A stretch of 64,000 bases of DNA from Subtercola vilae (lineage in GTDB: Bacteria > Actinomycetota > Actinomycetes > Actinomycetales > Microbacteriaceae). The first letter of the stretch is position 1. Each line of letters begins with the position of its first letter. The stretch lies in NCBI RefSeq assembly GCF_004923255.1, contig NZ_QYRT01000010.1:43981-107980 (forward strand), in the 5' to 3' direction. The notes under the pieces were generated by a model that was not told where the DNA came from, did no database searches, and saw nothing but the letters and a program-made list of their open reading frames with translations. Shown here in pieces: positions 43,573-52,287 of the stretch. Made by a program: the position numbers and the translations under genes.

Positions 43573-46452
43573 GTGGCTTCAGTTCTAGAAAAGGTTCTTC
43601 GTGTAGGCGAGGGCCGCGTTCTTCGTCGTCTCGAGAACTACGCGAAGGCAATCAATGCACTAGAAGAAGACTTCACCCACCTCACCGACGACGAGCTCAA
43701 AGACGAGACTCCTCGCCTCAGAGAACGCTTCGACGAGGGCGAGAGTCTCGACCACCTGCTGCCAGAGGCTTTCGCGGCGGTGCGCGAAGCGTCTCGCCGC
43801 ACCCTCGGCCTCCGTCACTTCGACGTACAGCTCATGGGTGGCGCCGCCCTTCACCTCGGCAACATCGCCGAGATGAAGACCGGAGAGGGAAAAACGCTGG
43901 TCGCCACGCTGCCGGCCTACCTCAATGCCATTGCGGGCACCGGCGTGCACATTGTCACGGTGAACGACTACCTCGCGAACTACCAGAGCGAGCTGATGGG
44001 CCGCGTGTTCCGCGCCCTCGGCATGACCACGGGCGTCATCCTGAGCGGCCAGACCCCGCCAGAGCGCCGCGAGCAGTATGCCGCCGATATCACATACGGC
44101 ACCAACAACGAGTTCGGGTTCGACTATCTGCGCGACAACATGGCCTGGCAGGCCTCCGACATGGTGCAGCGCGGCCACAACTTCGCCATCGTCGACGAGG
44201 TCGACAGCATTCTCATCGACGAGGCTCGCACCCCGCTCATCATCTCGGGCCCCGCGTCGGGTGAGGCGAACCGCTGGTTCACCGAGTTCGCTTCGATCGC
44301 CACGCGCCTCGTGCCCGAAGAAGACTACGAGATCGACGAGAAGAAGCGCACGGTCGGTATTCTCGAACCCGGCATCGAGAAGGTCGAAGACTACCTCGGC
44401 ATCGACAACCTCTACGAGTCGGCCAACACCCCGCTCATCTCGTTCCTGAACAACTCGCTGAAGGCCTCGGCGCTGTTCAAGAAAGACAAAGACTACGTCG
44501 TGATGAACGGCGAGGTTCTGATCGTCGACGAGCACACTGGCCGCATCCTCGCCGGGCGCCGTTACAACGAGGGTATCCATCAGGCCATCGAGGCGAAAGA
44601 GGGTGTCACGGTCAAGGCCGAGAACCAGACCCTCGCCACGGTCACCCTGCAGAACTACTTCCGTCTCTACGAGAAGCTCGCCGGCATGACGGGTACGGCC
44701 GAGACCGAGGCCGCCGAGTTCATGAGCACCTATCGCCTCGGTGTGGTTGCCATACCCACCAACCGGCCCATGCAGCGCAAAGACCAGAGCGACCTCGTGT
44801 ACAAGAACGAGCAGTCGAAGTTCGAGCAGGTCGTCGAAGACATCGCCGAGCGCCACGCCACCGGGCAGCCGGTTCTGGTCGGCACCACCAGCGTCGAGAA
44901 GAGCGAGTACCTCTCACGCCTGCTGGCGAAGAAGGGCGTGCGCCACGAGGTTCTGAACGCCAAGAACCACGCACGCGAAGCCGCCATCATCGCGCAGGCG
45001 GGCCGACTCAGTGCGGTCACCGTGGCCACCAACATGGCCGGCCGAGGCACTGACATCATGCTCGGCGGCAACACAGAGTTTCTGGCCGTCGCCGAGATGA
45101 ACTCCCGTGGCCTGAACCCCAACGACACACCCGACGAGTACGAAGCGGCGTGGGATGACGTGTTCGCCGGGGTGAAGAGCAGTGTCGAAGAAGAGGCAGA
45201 GAAGGTGGTCGAGGCCGGTGGCCTCTACGTGCTCGGCACCGAGCGCCACGAGTCCCGCCGCATCGACAACCAGCTGCGCGGTCGAAGTGGCCGACAGGGC
45301 GACCCGGGCGAGAGCCGCTTCTACCTGTCACTCACCGACGACCTCATGCGCCTCTTCAACGCGGGGGCAGCCGAAAGCCTCATGGGCCGGGGCAATGTGC
45401 CCGACGATCTGGCCATCGAGTCGAAGGTCGTCTCCCGTGCCATTCGCAGCGCCCAGTCGCAGGTCGAGGGGCGCAACGCCGAGATTCGCAAGAACGTTCT
45501 GAAGTACGACGACGTTCTGAACCGCCAGCGCGAGGCCATCTACAGCGACCGTCGTCACATTCTCGAAGGCGACGATCTTCACGAGCGCGCACAGAAGTTC
45601 TTGCACGACGTCATCGAAGACGTGCTCGAGACCCATGCGGGCGAAGGCAACGGCGACGACTGGGACTTCGACGCGATGTGGACTGAGCTGAAAACCCTCT
45701 ACCCCATCTCGATCAGCATCGATGAGGTCATCGCTGAGGCCGGCAGCCGCGGCAAGATCAGCCGCGACTTCGTAGCGCGCGAAGTGCTCTCCGACGCCCA
45801 GATCGCCTATCAGGCGCGCGAAGACACCCTCGGGGAGTCGGCCATGCGCGAACTCGAGCGTCGTGTCGTGCTGACCGTGATCGACCGTCGCTGGCGCGAC
45901 CACCTCTACGAAATGGACTACCTCAAAGACGGCATCGGGCTGCGAGCAATGGCCCAGCGTGACCCACTCGTCGAATACCAGCGCGAGGGTTTCGCTCTCT
46001 TCCAGCAGATGATGGGTCAGATTCGCGAAGAGGCTGTCGGTTTTCTCTTCAACCTCGAGGTCGAGGTCAACACTCCGGCCGGCTCAGTCGATGCTCCTAC
46101 CGTTCAGGCGAAAGGGCTCGAAACCGGCAGCGCCGAGGTCGAAGAGCTCAGCTACACCGCACCGAGCGACTCCGGCGGAGTCGAGGTTCGCAACCAGCGA
46201 GGCCAACTCGAGCAGGCTGCCACCGCCCGCGCCCAGCGTGCGCAGCAGGCCGACGAACAGGGCCCCGGTGCCCCCGGAGCCGGTTCGGTGCCGCCCGCGG
46301 CTCAGAATGGTCGCTCTGGCGGTTCGTCACCCCGTTCGGGAGCGCCGACACCGCCCGCAGCCACCGTCACGGGAGCCTTCGGGCAGAAGACACCGGCCGG
46401 TGCCGCGCCTGTGAATCGCGCCGACCGTCGCTCGCAGACCAAGAAGAAGTAG
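43573..46452 (+). CDS. secA: Preprotein translocase ATPase SecA
   Basis: 959 residues. Walker A is MKTGEGKT at 101-108, the DEAD-equivalent is DEVD at 208-211 in [20 protein letters not shown], and TNMAGRGTD at 486-494 is motif VI region; [24 protein letters not shown] sequence follows. The preprotein cross-linking, helical scaffold and wing regions are complete. The C-terminal 100 residues are a Gly/Ala/Pro/Gln-rich tail ending in [12 protein letters not shown], with no zinc-binding CxCxSGxxxxxC domain. GTG 43573 follows TAGGAG with normal spacing. This is the essential SecA1-type housekeeping enzyme, judged by size and by the hpf neighbour. Confidence 0.97.
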   Translation: MASVLEKVLRVGEGRVLRRLENYAKAINALEEDFTHLTDDELKDETPRLRERFDEGESLDHLLPEAFAAVREASRRTLGLRHFDVQLMGGAALHLGNIAEMKTGEGKTLVATLPAYLNAIAGTGVHIVTVNDYLANYQSELMGRVFRALGMTTGVILSGQTPPERREQYAADITYGTNNEFGFDYLRDNMAWQASDMVQRGHNFAIVDEVDSILIDEARTPLIISGPASGEANRWFTEFASIATRLVPEEDYEIDEKKRTVGILEPGIEKVEDYLGIDNLYESANTPLISFLNNSLKASALFKKDKDYVVMNGEVLIVDEHTGRILAGRRYNEGIHQAIEAKEGVTVKAENQTLATVTLQNYFRLYEKLAGMTGTAETEAAEFMSTYRLGVVAIPTNRPMQRKDQSDLVYKNEQSKFEQVVEDIAERHATGQPVLVGTTSVEKSEYLSRLLAKKGVRHEVLNAKNHAREAAIIAQAGRLSAVTVATNMAGRGTDIMLGGNTEFLAVAEMNSRGLNPNDTPDEYEAAWDDVFAGVKSSVEEEAEKVVEAGGLYVLGTERHESRRIDNQLRGRSGRQGDPGESRFYLSLTDDLMRLFNAGAAESLMGRGNVPDDLAIESKVVSRAIRSAQSQVEGRNAEIRKNVLKYDDVLNRQREAIYSDRRHILEGDDLHERAQKFLHDVIEDVLETHAGEGNGDDWDFDAMWTELKTLYPISISIDEVIAEAGSRGKISRDFVAREVLSDAQIAYQAREDTLGESAMRELERRVVLTVIDRRWRDHLYEMDYLKDGIGLRAMAQRDPLVEYQREGFALFQQMMGQIREEAVGFLFNLEVEVNTPAGSVDAPTVQAKGLETGSAEVEELSYTAPSDSGGVEVRNQRGQLEQAATARAQRAQQADEQGPGAPGAGSVPPAAQNGRSGGSSPRSGAPTPPAATVTGAFGQKTPAGAAPVNRADRRSQTKKK

Positions 46453-46505
46453 TTCGAGTTCGACGTCGACGTCGACTTCGAGTTCTAGTTCGTTGTCTCG
46501 CTGAT

Positions 46506-46531
46506 GCGCCGTCACAGCACGGTGACGGCGC
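46506..46531. terminator. Ten-base-pair hairpin between secA and the Rv3235-family gene
   Basis: GCGCCGTCAC (46506-46515) pairs perfectly with GTGACGGCGC (46522-46531) around a 6-base loop. It covers the stop codon of the minus-strand gene and lies 54 bases past the secA stop. No T-run. Confidence 0.6.
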
Positions 46532-46967
46532 TGGCGCGCCACCTGGCGCCGAGGCGCTCCAGCCGCAGAGCCACCGCTCTAGTTCGGGCTTTACCGTGCA
46601 CGATGACGACGCCCTCGATGATGCCGGGCGACGGTTCGCTGACCACCGTTCGGCCGATGCTGAAGGTCGGGCGAATAAGCCGTTGGCCCTTGACCTGCCT
46701 CGCCCGCGAAGAGAGAACCACCCTTCGCGTGAGGTTCTGGTAGACGTCGTCTGAAACCCATCGGGCGAGTTGGTCGAGGTCTCGAACTCCGGCCAGAACT
46801 TCGAGCACACAGCGGGTCAGGCTTTCGAGAAACTGCTCGACCGCCACTGGCACCGGTGTGTCGACCGCGTACAGCTGGTGGGCCTGCTCGGTGGCTTGTG
46901 CGGGGGCTGTAGCTGATGCGGTGGCGGTGACCGATGCAGTGGCAGTGATGGTCAGGGGTTGGCTCAT
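46512..46967 (-). CDS. Rv3235-family protein
   Basis: 151 residues. The first 25 residues are a Thr/Ala repeat (ITATASVTATASATAPA). From about residue 40 the domain includes FLESLTRCVLEVLAGVRDLD, LARWVSDDVYQNLTRR and PSPGIIEGVVIVHGKARTRA, the pattern of the Rv3235 family found beside secA in actinobacteria. It resembles an NTF2-like fold, and no enzymatic residues are apparent. GGAAG lies 7 bases before the ATG. Function unknown. It is convergent with secA and divergent from pdtaS. Confidence 0.82.
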   Translation of the reverse strand: MSQPLTITATASVTATASATAPAQATEQAHQLYAVDTPVPVAVEQFLESLTRCVLEVLAGVRDLDQLARWVSDDVYQNLTRRVVLSSRARQVKGQRLIRPTFSIGRTVVSEPSPGIIEGVVIVHGKARTRAVALRLERLGARWRASAVTVL

Positions 46968-47196
46968 TGTGTGACTTCCGGTGACGACGCCGAATTGCCC
47001 GGTGGCCGCTGGGTGTGTGGCCGTCGAAGAACTGGCTGGATAGATGTGAGAGGTTCTCAGAAAACTCGGGTGCTGTAACTAAAGCAGGTGCGCACGAGGG
47101 TGTAAAGCATCTGGACTGCTCTGTGGATAAGACGCTGTGGCTGCGGGTTGGGGTGGAGCCCTACCCGCGTGGAGAGAGGGCCGTCTCGTTTCGCCG

Positions 47197-47202
47197 TAGG
47201 CT
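47197..47202 (+). promoter_or_regulatory. -10 box (TAGGCT) for leaderless pdtaS
   Basis: TAGGCT ends exactly 7 bases before GTG 47210, the classic spacing of leaderless actinobacterial genes. No ribosome-binding site intervenes. Confidence 0.65.
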
Positions 47203-47209
47203 AGAGCGC

Positions 47210-48703
47210 GTGTCCACTCTGAGCGATCTCGTCCTGGCGCAGGGCAATTCCACCGAAGCCGATATCGAATGGCTGCACCTCCTGGTCGGTGACTGGCAGC
47301 TGCTGGCCGACTTGGCGTTCGCCGACATCGTGCTGTGGGTGCCTTCGAGCGATGGCAGCTTCGTCGCCGTGGCCCACGCCCGGCCATCCAGCTCGGCGAC
47401 GCTGTTCTACCGCGACTTCGTGGGCCAGAACGTGAAGGCCGAGTGGCGCAAGCAGGTCACCGATGCGTACGAGAGTTCGCAGATCGTCGACACCGCCGCC
47501 CCCGATTGGTACGAAGAGACGCCTACGCGTGTTCGTGCGGTACCGGTGCTGCGTCGAATCTCGCAGAGCGACATGAAGACCACTGACAAGCCCATCGCCG
47601 TCGTGACGCGCCACACCAACCTGAGCGAGGCCCGCACTCCGAGCCGTCAGGAACTCACTTTCAACGAGTGCGCCAACGACCTGTTCGCGATGATTGCGGC
47701 AGGCGACTTTCCCGACCTGGGTGCACCTACAGGGCCGCGCAGGGGCGCCCCCCGGGCATCCGACGGTCTCATCCGGCTCGATACCGACGGAATAGTCACG
47801 TTCGCGAGCCCGAACGGCCTCTCGGCCTTCAATCGAATGGGTTTCGTCGAAGAACTCGAAGGCCAGTCGCTGGCCGAGGTCACCACTCAGCTGCTCAATG
47901 GCACGCTCGTGGTCGACGAATCGCTGCCCCTGGTGGTCACCGGTCGTGCGCCGTGGCGAACCGACATCGAGGCCAAGGGTGTCACGGTGTCGTTGCGCGC
48001 CATTCCGCTCCGCACGCGGGGCCAGCGATTCGGCGCCATTGTGCTCTGCCGAGACGTGACCGAACTGCGTCACGACGAACGTGAGCTGATCACGAAAGAC
48101 GCGACGATCCGCGAGATTCACCACCGGGTGAAGAACAACCTGCAGACGGTGGCGTCACTGCTGCGCATTCAGGCGCGGCGCACTCACTCCGACGATGCCA
48201 AAGACGCGTTGTCGCAGGCGATGCGACGGGTGGCTGCCATCGCGGTCGTACACGACACCCTGTCAGAGGGCCTCAGCCAGAAGGTCGACTTCGACGTGGT
48301 CTTCGAGCGCGTGCTCATGCTCGTGACCGAGGTCGCGTCGGCGCACAATACGACGGTGCACCCCAAGTTCAGCGGTAGTTTCGGCGTGCTGCCGAGCGAA
48401 TACGCCACGCCTCTGGCCCTGGCGCTCACCGAACTCGTCACGAATGCGGTAGAGCACGGCTTGGCCGGACAGGAGGGCGAGGTCGCGATTGTGGCGAGCC
48501 GCTCAGAAGAGACGCTCACTGTCGAGGTGCGTGACACCGGTTCAGGCCTGCCAGAGGGCAAGGTCGGTTCGGGGCTGGGTACGCAGATCGTGCGCACCCT
48601 CATCCAGGGCGAACTGGGCGGAATCATCGACTGGCACACCATGGTGGGCAGCGGAACAGTCGTGACGATCGAGATTCCGTTCCGCTGGCTCAAGAAGCGC
48701 TAG
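47210..48703 (+). CDS. pdtaS: Sensor histidine kinase PdtaS
   Basis: 497 residues. Residues 1 to about 150 are the GAF-like domain (LHLLVGDWQLLADLAFADIV), about 185-290 a PAS domain (GLIRLDTDGIVTFASPNGLS), then a HisKA_2 box REIHHRVKNNLQTVASLLRI with His304/His305. The HATPase has ELVTNAVEHGLAGQ, VRDTGSGLPEG and GLGTQIVRTLIQGELGG. The layout is that of mycobacterial PdtaS, a soluble kinase that signals to the antitermination regulator PdtaR; no pdtaR lies in the window. GTG 47210 is chosen over the 65-codon longer frame because of the -10 spacing and the conserved N-terminus. Confidence 0.92.
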   Translation: MSTLSDLVLAQGNSTEADIEWLHLLVGDWQLLADLAFADIVLWVPSSDGSFVAVAHARPSSSATLFYRDFVGQNVKAEWRKQVTDAYESSQIVDTAAPDWYEETPTRVRAVPVLRRISQSDMKTTDKPIAVVTRHTNLSEARTPSRQELTFNECANDLFAMIAAGDFPDLGAPTGPRRGAPRASDGLIRLDTDGIVTFASPNGLSAFNRMGFVEELEGQSLAEVTTQLLNGTLVVDESLPLVVTGRAPWRTDIEAKGVTVSLRAIPLRTRGQRFGAIVLCRDVTELRHDERELITKDATIREIHHRVKNNLQTVASLLRIQARRTHSDDAKDALSQAMRRVAAIAVVHDTLSEGLSQKVDFDVVFERVLMLVTEVASAHNTTVHPKFSGSFGVLPSEYATPLALALTELVTNAVEHGLAGQEGEVAIVASRSEETLTVEVRDTGSGLPEGKVGSGLGTQIVRTLIQGELGGIIDWHTMVGSGTVVTIEIPFRWLKKR

Positions 48704-48717
48704 CGAAAGGCTGAACA

Positions 48718-48748
48718 CCGCCGGCTCGCCCTTCAGGGAAGCCGGCGG
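48718..48748. terminator. Hairpin between convergent pdtaS and whiB1
   Basis: CCGCCGGCT (48718-48726) pairs perfectly with AGCCGGCGG (48740-48748) around 13 bases. It fills the 50-base gap between the two stop codons and could terminate both transcripts. Confidence 0.7.
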
Positions 48749-48753
48749 ATCGA

Positions 48754-49002
48754 TCAGGAAGCGCGGCGGGCGCGTGCGGCGCGGCGCTTCAGGGCGCGGC
48801 GCTCGTCTTCGCTGAGGCCACCCCAGACGCCGGAGTCTTGACCGGTTTCGAGGGCGTACTGCAGGCAGATCTCGGTGACGGAACAGCGAGAGCAGACAGC
48901 TTTCGCCTTGTCGATCTGGTCGACGGCCGGGCCGGTGTTGCCGACGGGGAAGAATAGTTCGGGGTCTGCTGTCAAGCAGGCGGCCTTGTCGCGCCAATCC
49001 AT
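48754..49002 (-). CDS. whiB1: WhiB1-type iron-sulfur regulator
   Basis: 82 residues from ATG 49002, with AGGAG 8 bases upstream. Cys9, Cys37, Cys40 and Cys46 are the [4Fe-4S] ligands; GVWGG is at 58-62 and the C-terminus is strongly basic (RRALKRRAARARR). Residue spacing matches M. tuberculosis WhiB1, an essential nitric-oxide-sensitive regulator that binds the primary sigma factor. The open frame extends upstream to 49095 without a conserved sequence, so the short start is used. A large inverted repeat lies in the upstream leader. Confidence 0.95.
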   Translation of the reverse strand: MDWRDKAACLTADPELFFPVGNTGPAVDQIDKAKAVCSRCSVTEICLQYALETGQDSGVWGGLSEDERRALKRRAARARRAS

Positions 49003-49302
49003 TGGGGGTACTCCTTGGGTGTTGCGGATGCTTCGGTCGAACGACCTAAGATTCGGGTTTTCAGTTCGACCGCTCTTCTGCTTCACTGCACACAACGAGT
49101 CGAACCGGCGTGGGTATTCACCGGTTCGATGTCAGTGCCTCACATACCTGTGCGTTGACGCACGGGTAGTGTACAGACCAGCATTTGGGTGCTTGGGATT
49201 AATCTCACGTCGCACCCCCACGACATTGTGAGCAACAATCGACCTCAAATATGGTCGCATACTGGTAGTGGCAAATCAAGGTTTTTCTGAAGGCGGGCAC
49301 TG
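49003..49302. promoter_or_regulatory. Divergent regulatory region of whiB1 with 9-base inverted repeat
   Basis: No gene is seen in these 300 bases. CGGTCGAAC (49034-49042) and GTTCGACCG (49064-49072) are perfect inverted arms 21 bases apart, located 32-70 bases before the whiB1 ATG. The left arm also forms a compact GGTCG-AA-CGACC repeat (49035-49046). This could be an operator pair or an mRNA leader hairpin. The rest of the region should hold the whiB1 promoter and that of the 49303 gene, but no convincing -35/-10 pair stands out. Confidence 0.5.
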
Positions 49303-49743
49303 ATGAGCGATCGATCCGATGGGGCCGCCAGCCCTGAATCCGGGCATCCGGTCGCCCCTTTTCGTCGGCCCGTGCTGCTTGTGCTGCTGGGCGTCGTGCT
49401 GCTCATCGAGGCCATCGGGCTGCTCGGCACAGGGGCCTGGTTGGTGGCCGAGCTCACCCTCGCTACCGCCGACTCCGTCGCCACGGCCGTGGCCCTCATC
49501 GTTCTCGTCTTCGCGGCGGGGCTGTGGGTGCTGGTTGTGGCCATCGGAACCTTTCGCATGCGCAGCTGGACCCGTGGCGCAGCGCTCACCTGGCAGGCAC
49601 TGCAGATCGTCATCGCCATCTGCTGCTTTCAGGGTCTGTTCGCCGAGCCGGCAGACGGATGGCCGTTACTGGTCGTCGCGCTTCTGGGTGTCGCCCTGCT
49701 GCTGTCGCCCCCTGTTGTGGCGGTCACGCGTCGCGACGTGTGA
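49303..49743 (+). CDS. Four-span membrane protein, hypothetical
   Basis: 146 residues. After a 22-residue Pro/Ser-rich cytoplasmic N-terminus there are four spans: VLLVLLGVVLLIEAIGLLG, about residues 50-75, 88-108 and 118-138. The loop FRMRSWTRGAALTWQALQIV has the positive charges. No family was recognised. Such proteins are common in Actinobacteria. It is divergent from whiB1 and convergent with the peroxiredoxin gene. Confidence 0.75.
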   Translation: MSDRSDGAASPESGHPVAPFRRPVLLVLLGVVLLIEAIGLLGTGAWLVAELTLATADSVATAVALIVLVFAAGLWVLVVAIGTFRMRSWTRGAALTWQALQIVIAICCFQGLFAEPADGWPLLVVALLGVALLLSPPVVAVTRRDV

Positions 49744-49812
49744 GAACACCAGCCCTGGCGCCAGCCCCGGTTGCCGGCAGGCGTGGTCGCGGCGTGACCG
49801 GGCGTGCGCCTG

Positions 49813-50295
49813 CTACGCGTCGATCTTCAGCTTCTTGCGCAGCGACGCCACGTGGCCGGTGGCCTTCACATTGTAGAGCGGCAACGTGATGGCGCCCTCT
49901 TCGTCGACGACGAAGGTCGAACGCAGAACCCCGGTGACCGTCTTGCCGTAGAGCGACTTCTCGCCGTACGCGCCGTACGCCTTGTGCACCTCGAGGTCGG
50001 TGTCTGACAACAGCGGAAAGTTCAACCCCTGCGCCTCGGCAAACCCGGCCAGCACGCTCGGGGAGTCTTTCGAAATGCCGAGCACCTGGTAGCCGGCGCC
50101 CTTCAACGAATTGATGTTGTCGCGAAAATCGCACGCTTCAGTGGTGCAACCCGGCGTGTTCGCTGCCGGGTAGAAGTACACGACAACTTTCTGTCCGCGA
50201 AACTGCGACAGCGAAACGTCGGTACCGCTTTCGTTCTTCAGCGTGAAATCAGGCGCAGCCTGGCCCGCGGTGAGGCGGTTCGAAACATCGGGCAC
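49813..50295 (-). CDS. bcp: Thioredoxin-dependent thiol peroxidase (Bcp/PrxQ)
   Basis: 160 residues. Cys50 (peroxidatic) and Cys55 (resolving) lie in NTPGCTTEACDF, the spacing of the alpha-helical PrxQ/Bcp class. VYFYPAANTPG is the family's core, and GVLRSTFVVDEEGAI the C-terminal strand pair. It reduces peroxides with thioredoxin. The start is GTG 50295, with AGGAGT 6 bases upstream. Confidence 0.95.
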   Translation of the reverse strand: MPDVSNRLTAGQAAPDFTLKNESGTDVSLSQFRGQKVVVYFYPAANTPGCTTEACDFRDNINSLKGAGYQVLGISKDSPSVLAGFAEAQGLNFPLLSDTDLEVHKAYGAYGEKSLYGKTVTGVLRSTFVVDEEGAITLPLYNVKATGHVASLRKKLKIDA

Positions 50296-50390
50296 GGTCG
50301 TACTCCTCGGGGTTTGCGGTGCGGGTCGAACGGCCCGTCAGACTCATGGTAATGTTTGTCGTCGGCTCGGGTTGTTCACTGAGCCGCCAA

Positions 50391-50466
<76 letters not shown>

Positions 50467-50470
50467 CCCT

Positions 50471-50500
50471 CCCGCCGCCTGCAGAAATGCCGACGGCGGG
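50471..50500 (+). terminator. Rho-independent-type terminator after tRNA-Lys
   Basis: CCCGCCG (50471-50477) pairs with CGGCGGG (50494-50500), followed by ATTTCTTCGTTT. It begins 5 bases after the tRNA CCA end. Confidence 0.8.
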
Positions 50501-50539
50501 ATTTCTTCGTTTGAAGGGCCGACGATTGCGGGCCCACCC

Positions 50540-50576
50540 CCTGCTCTGGGGCGGTGATTCACCTGCCCAGAGCAGG
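50540..50576. promoter_or_regulatory. 11-base perfect inverted repeat before the 42-residue protein
   Basis: CCTGCTCTGGG (50540-50550) and CCCAGAGCAGG (50566-50576) are exact complements around 15 bases. The right arm covers the -35 region expected for the TATTCT box at 50586. It may be an operator or a second terminator for the tRNA transcript. Confidence 0.55.
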
Positions 50577-50585
50577 CACGGCTGA

Positions 50586-50591
50586 TATTCT
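50586..50591 (+). promoter_or_regulatory. -10 box (TATTCT) of the 42-residue protein gene
   Basis: TATTCT lies 36 bases before the ATG, giving a leader of about 30 bases with an AAGGAG ribosome-binding site. Confidence 0.5.
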
Positions 50592-50627
50592 GTGGGCAAG
50601 CCGACAGACTGGTCGAAGGAGATCGTC

Positions 50628-50756
50628 ATGACACAAACCGAAGTTTCGCGCTCCATTGACCCGAACGCTGCGGCGAAGCGCGCACTCACGGCAACGGGCC
50701 TTTCTCTGCTCACCGCAGTGACCGCGGTGCTGGTCATCGTCGCTGTACTGCACTGA
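50628..50756 (+). CDS. 42-residue single-span membrane protein
   Basis: The ATG at 50628 follows AAGGAG with 6 bases between. The 42-residue product has a polar N-terminus with Lys-Arg at about residues 17-18 and one membrane helix (GLSLLTAVTAVLVIVAVLH) that ends the protein. Strong ribosome-binding site, a -10 box and correct positive-inside charge all support it as real. It matches no family I recognise. It stands alone between tRNA-Lys and the ROK regulator, preceded by a long inverted repeat. Confidence 0.75.
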   Translation: MTQTEVSRSIDPNAAAKRALTATGLSLLTAVTAVLVIVAVLH

Positions 50757-50795
50757 CCTCGCGCTCTGTCAGCTCCGAGAGCTTCGGCGGCCCGG

Positions 50796-50801
50796 TAGGG
50801 T
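50796..50801 (+). promoter_or_regulatory. -10 box (TAGGGT) for leaderless ROK regulator
   Basis: TAGGGT ends 6 bases before the ATG at 50808, with no ribosome-binding site between. Confidence 0.6.
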
Positions 50802-50807
50802 CGTGAC

Positions 50808-52016
50808 ATGTCCCAGCCAGCCGACCTCCCGCAACGGCCCGGCGTAGCGAGCGGCACGACAGAAGAACTCAGGCGCACCAACCTCGCCCGAATCCTGGGT
50901 CTTGTGCACCGCGAAGGCCATCTCTCGCGGGCGGAGCTGACCCGGCTGACCGGCCTCAACCGCTCGACGGTGGGCGTGCTGGTCGGTGAACTGCGTGACC
51001 TCGAACTCGTCTACGAGAGCATGCCCGCGATCGGCCCGGGCAACCGCGCAGGTCGCCCGAGCCCCATCGTGCATCCGTCGCGCTCGGTCGTCGCCATCGC
51101 CGTCAACCCGGAGGTCGACGCCATTCACGTGGGCCTCGTGAGTCTGGGCGGGCTGCTGATCAAGCGCGTACGCATCGAGACAGGCGGGGGACCGTCGTCT
51201 CACGAGGTCGTGGAGATCACTCGCGCGGCCGTTGCCGGGCTGCTGGCGGGCGAAGAGGGCCAACTGCGGGTTGTCGGCATCGGGCTCGCTGTTCCGGGCC
51301 TGGTGCGCCTCAGCGACGGCCAGGTGCGAAGCGCCGACCACCTCGGCTGGGTAGACGAACCGCTCACCGAGATGATGGCCCAGGCAACGGGATACCGCAC
51401 GGTCGCGGCCAACGGAGCCCAGCTGGGCATGCGCGCCGAGGGCGTCTTCGGTGCCGGCAGGGGAGTCGACGATCTGGTCTATTTCATCGGAGGGGCCAGC
51501 GGCATCGGCGGTGGCGTCATCATCGGGGGCCAGCTGCTGGTGGGCGCCGAGGGGTACGCCTCTGAATTCGGCCACACCTTCGTCGCCTCAAACGGTGCTC
51601 TCTGCCCGTGTGGGGCCACCGGATGCTTCGAAGCCGAGGTCACGCAGGCGGCACTGCTCGAGTCGGTGGGCCTTCACCCCTCGCAGGCCGACCTGCTGGT
51701 CGAGGCGGTCGCGTCGTCGACCGACGCTCGGGTGGCAGCCCTCGTCGAACACGACCGCGCACTGCTTCGCATCGCCGTGCGCAACGCCGTGAACCTGTTC
51801 AATCCGAGCCTCGTGATCGTGGGTGGATTTCTGTCGGCCCTGGTCGGTGAGGGTGAGAATGCGATCGCGACCGTCGCCAACGAGTCGATCGCGGCGTCGC
51901 GGGAGCATCTCGTCATCGCACCGGCTGTGCTCGGTGCGGAGCAGCTTCTGATCGGGGCGGGTGAGCTCGTGTTCTCTGAACTCCTGTTCGATCCGGCCGC
52001 AATTCTGTCGGTCTAG
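50808..52016 (+). CDS. ROK-family transcriptional regulator (XylR/NagC type)
   Basis: 402 residues. The N-terminal winged helix (NLARILGLVHREGHLSRAEL, TRLTGLNRSTVGVLVGEL) is followed by the ROK sugar-kinase-like domain: VVGIGLAVPGLV, DDLVYFIGGASGIGGGVIIG, and the zinc site CPCGATGCFE. Such proteins repress sugar-utilisation genes and respond to the sugar. The genes downstream encode a sugar ABC importer, alpha-xylosidase and beta-glucosidase, and operator-like sequences flank the importer promoter, so it probably controls that operon. The inducer might be xylose or a xyloside. Confidence 0.9.
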   Translation: MSQPADLPQRPGVASGTTEELRRTNLARILGLVHREGHLSRAELTRLTGLNRSTVGVLVGELRDLELVYESMPAIGPGNRAGRPSPIVHPSRSVVAIAVNPEVDAIHVGLVSLGGLLIKRVRIETGGGPSSHEVVEITRAAVAGLLAGEEGQLRVVGIGLAVPGLVRLSDGQVRSADHLGWVDEPLTEMMAQATGYRTVAANGAQLGMRAEGVFGAGRGVDDLVYFIGGASGIGGGVIIGGQLLVGAEGYASEFGHTFVASNGALCPCGATGCFEAEVTQAALLESVGLHPSQADLLVEAVASSTDARVAALVEHDRALLRIAVRNAVNLFNPSLVIVGGFLSALVGEGENAIATVANESIAASREHLVIAPAVLGAEQLLIGAGELVFSELLFDPAAILSV

Positions 52017-52069
52017 TCTCGCGCCGAGCCGTCACCGAGCCTTCGTCGAGCCCGCTTCGGGTTGTTTGT

Positions 52070-52082
52070 GTTTGTAACAAAC
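52070..52082. promoter_or_regulatory. ROK-type operator candidate 1
   Basis: GTTTGT-A-ACAAAC is a perfect 13-base palindrome, extended by CTAA on the right. This resembles XylR-type ROK operators built on GTTTGT/ACAAAC half-sites. It lies 54 bases after the ROK gene and about 100 bases before the importer promoter. Confidence 0.6.
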
Positions 52083-52182
52083 TAATCTCGATACGCGACA
52101 CCATGTCGGCGAAAATTCGCGCGTTCGCTGCGATTACCGGGGTCAAGCCGCGTGAAGGTGTCGCGGGCATCCGGAATCGCTC

Positions 52183-52212
52183 TTGCAAAATGACCTGGAC
52201 ATTGCGTATGTT
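52183..52212 (+). promoter_or_regulatory. Promoter of the sugar importer operon
   Basis: TTGCAA (52183-52188) and TATGTT (52207-52212) are 18 bases apart. Transcription would start near 52219, inside the second ROK-like site. Confidence 0.55.
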
Positions 52213-52226
52213 GTGGATGTAAACAA
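52211..52226. promoter_or_regulatory. ROK-type operator candidate 2
   Basis: TTGT and ACAA half-sites 8 bases apart, with the core TGTAAACAAA resembling the right half of the upstream palindrome. It overlaps the -10 box and probable start point, where a repressor would block initiation. Confidence 0.4.
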
Positions 52227-52287
52227 ATGGCATCGGAGTGGCTGCCCAGCACCATGGGCCTCCGCTTCACTTACAAGGAGGTATTTG

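Noticed and set aside
49180..49260. CRP-type site in the whiB1 upstream region (TTGTGAGCAACAA)
   Set aside because: Only TGTGA is present; the TCACA half at the correct spacing is missing.
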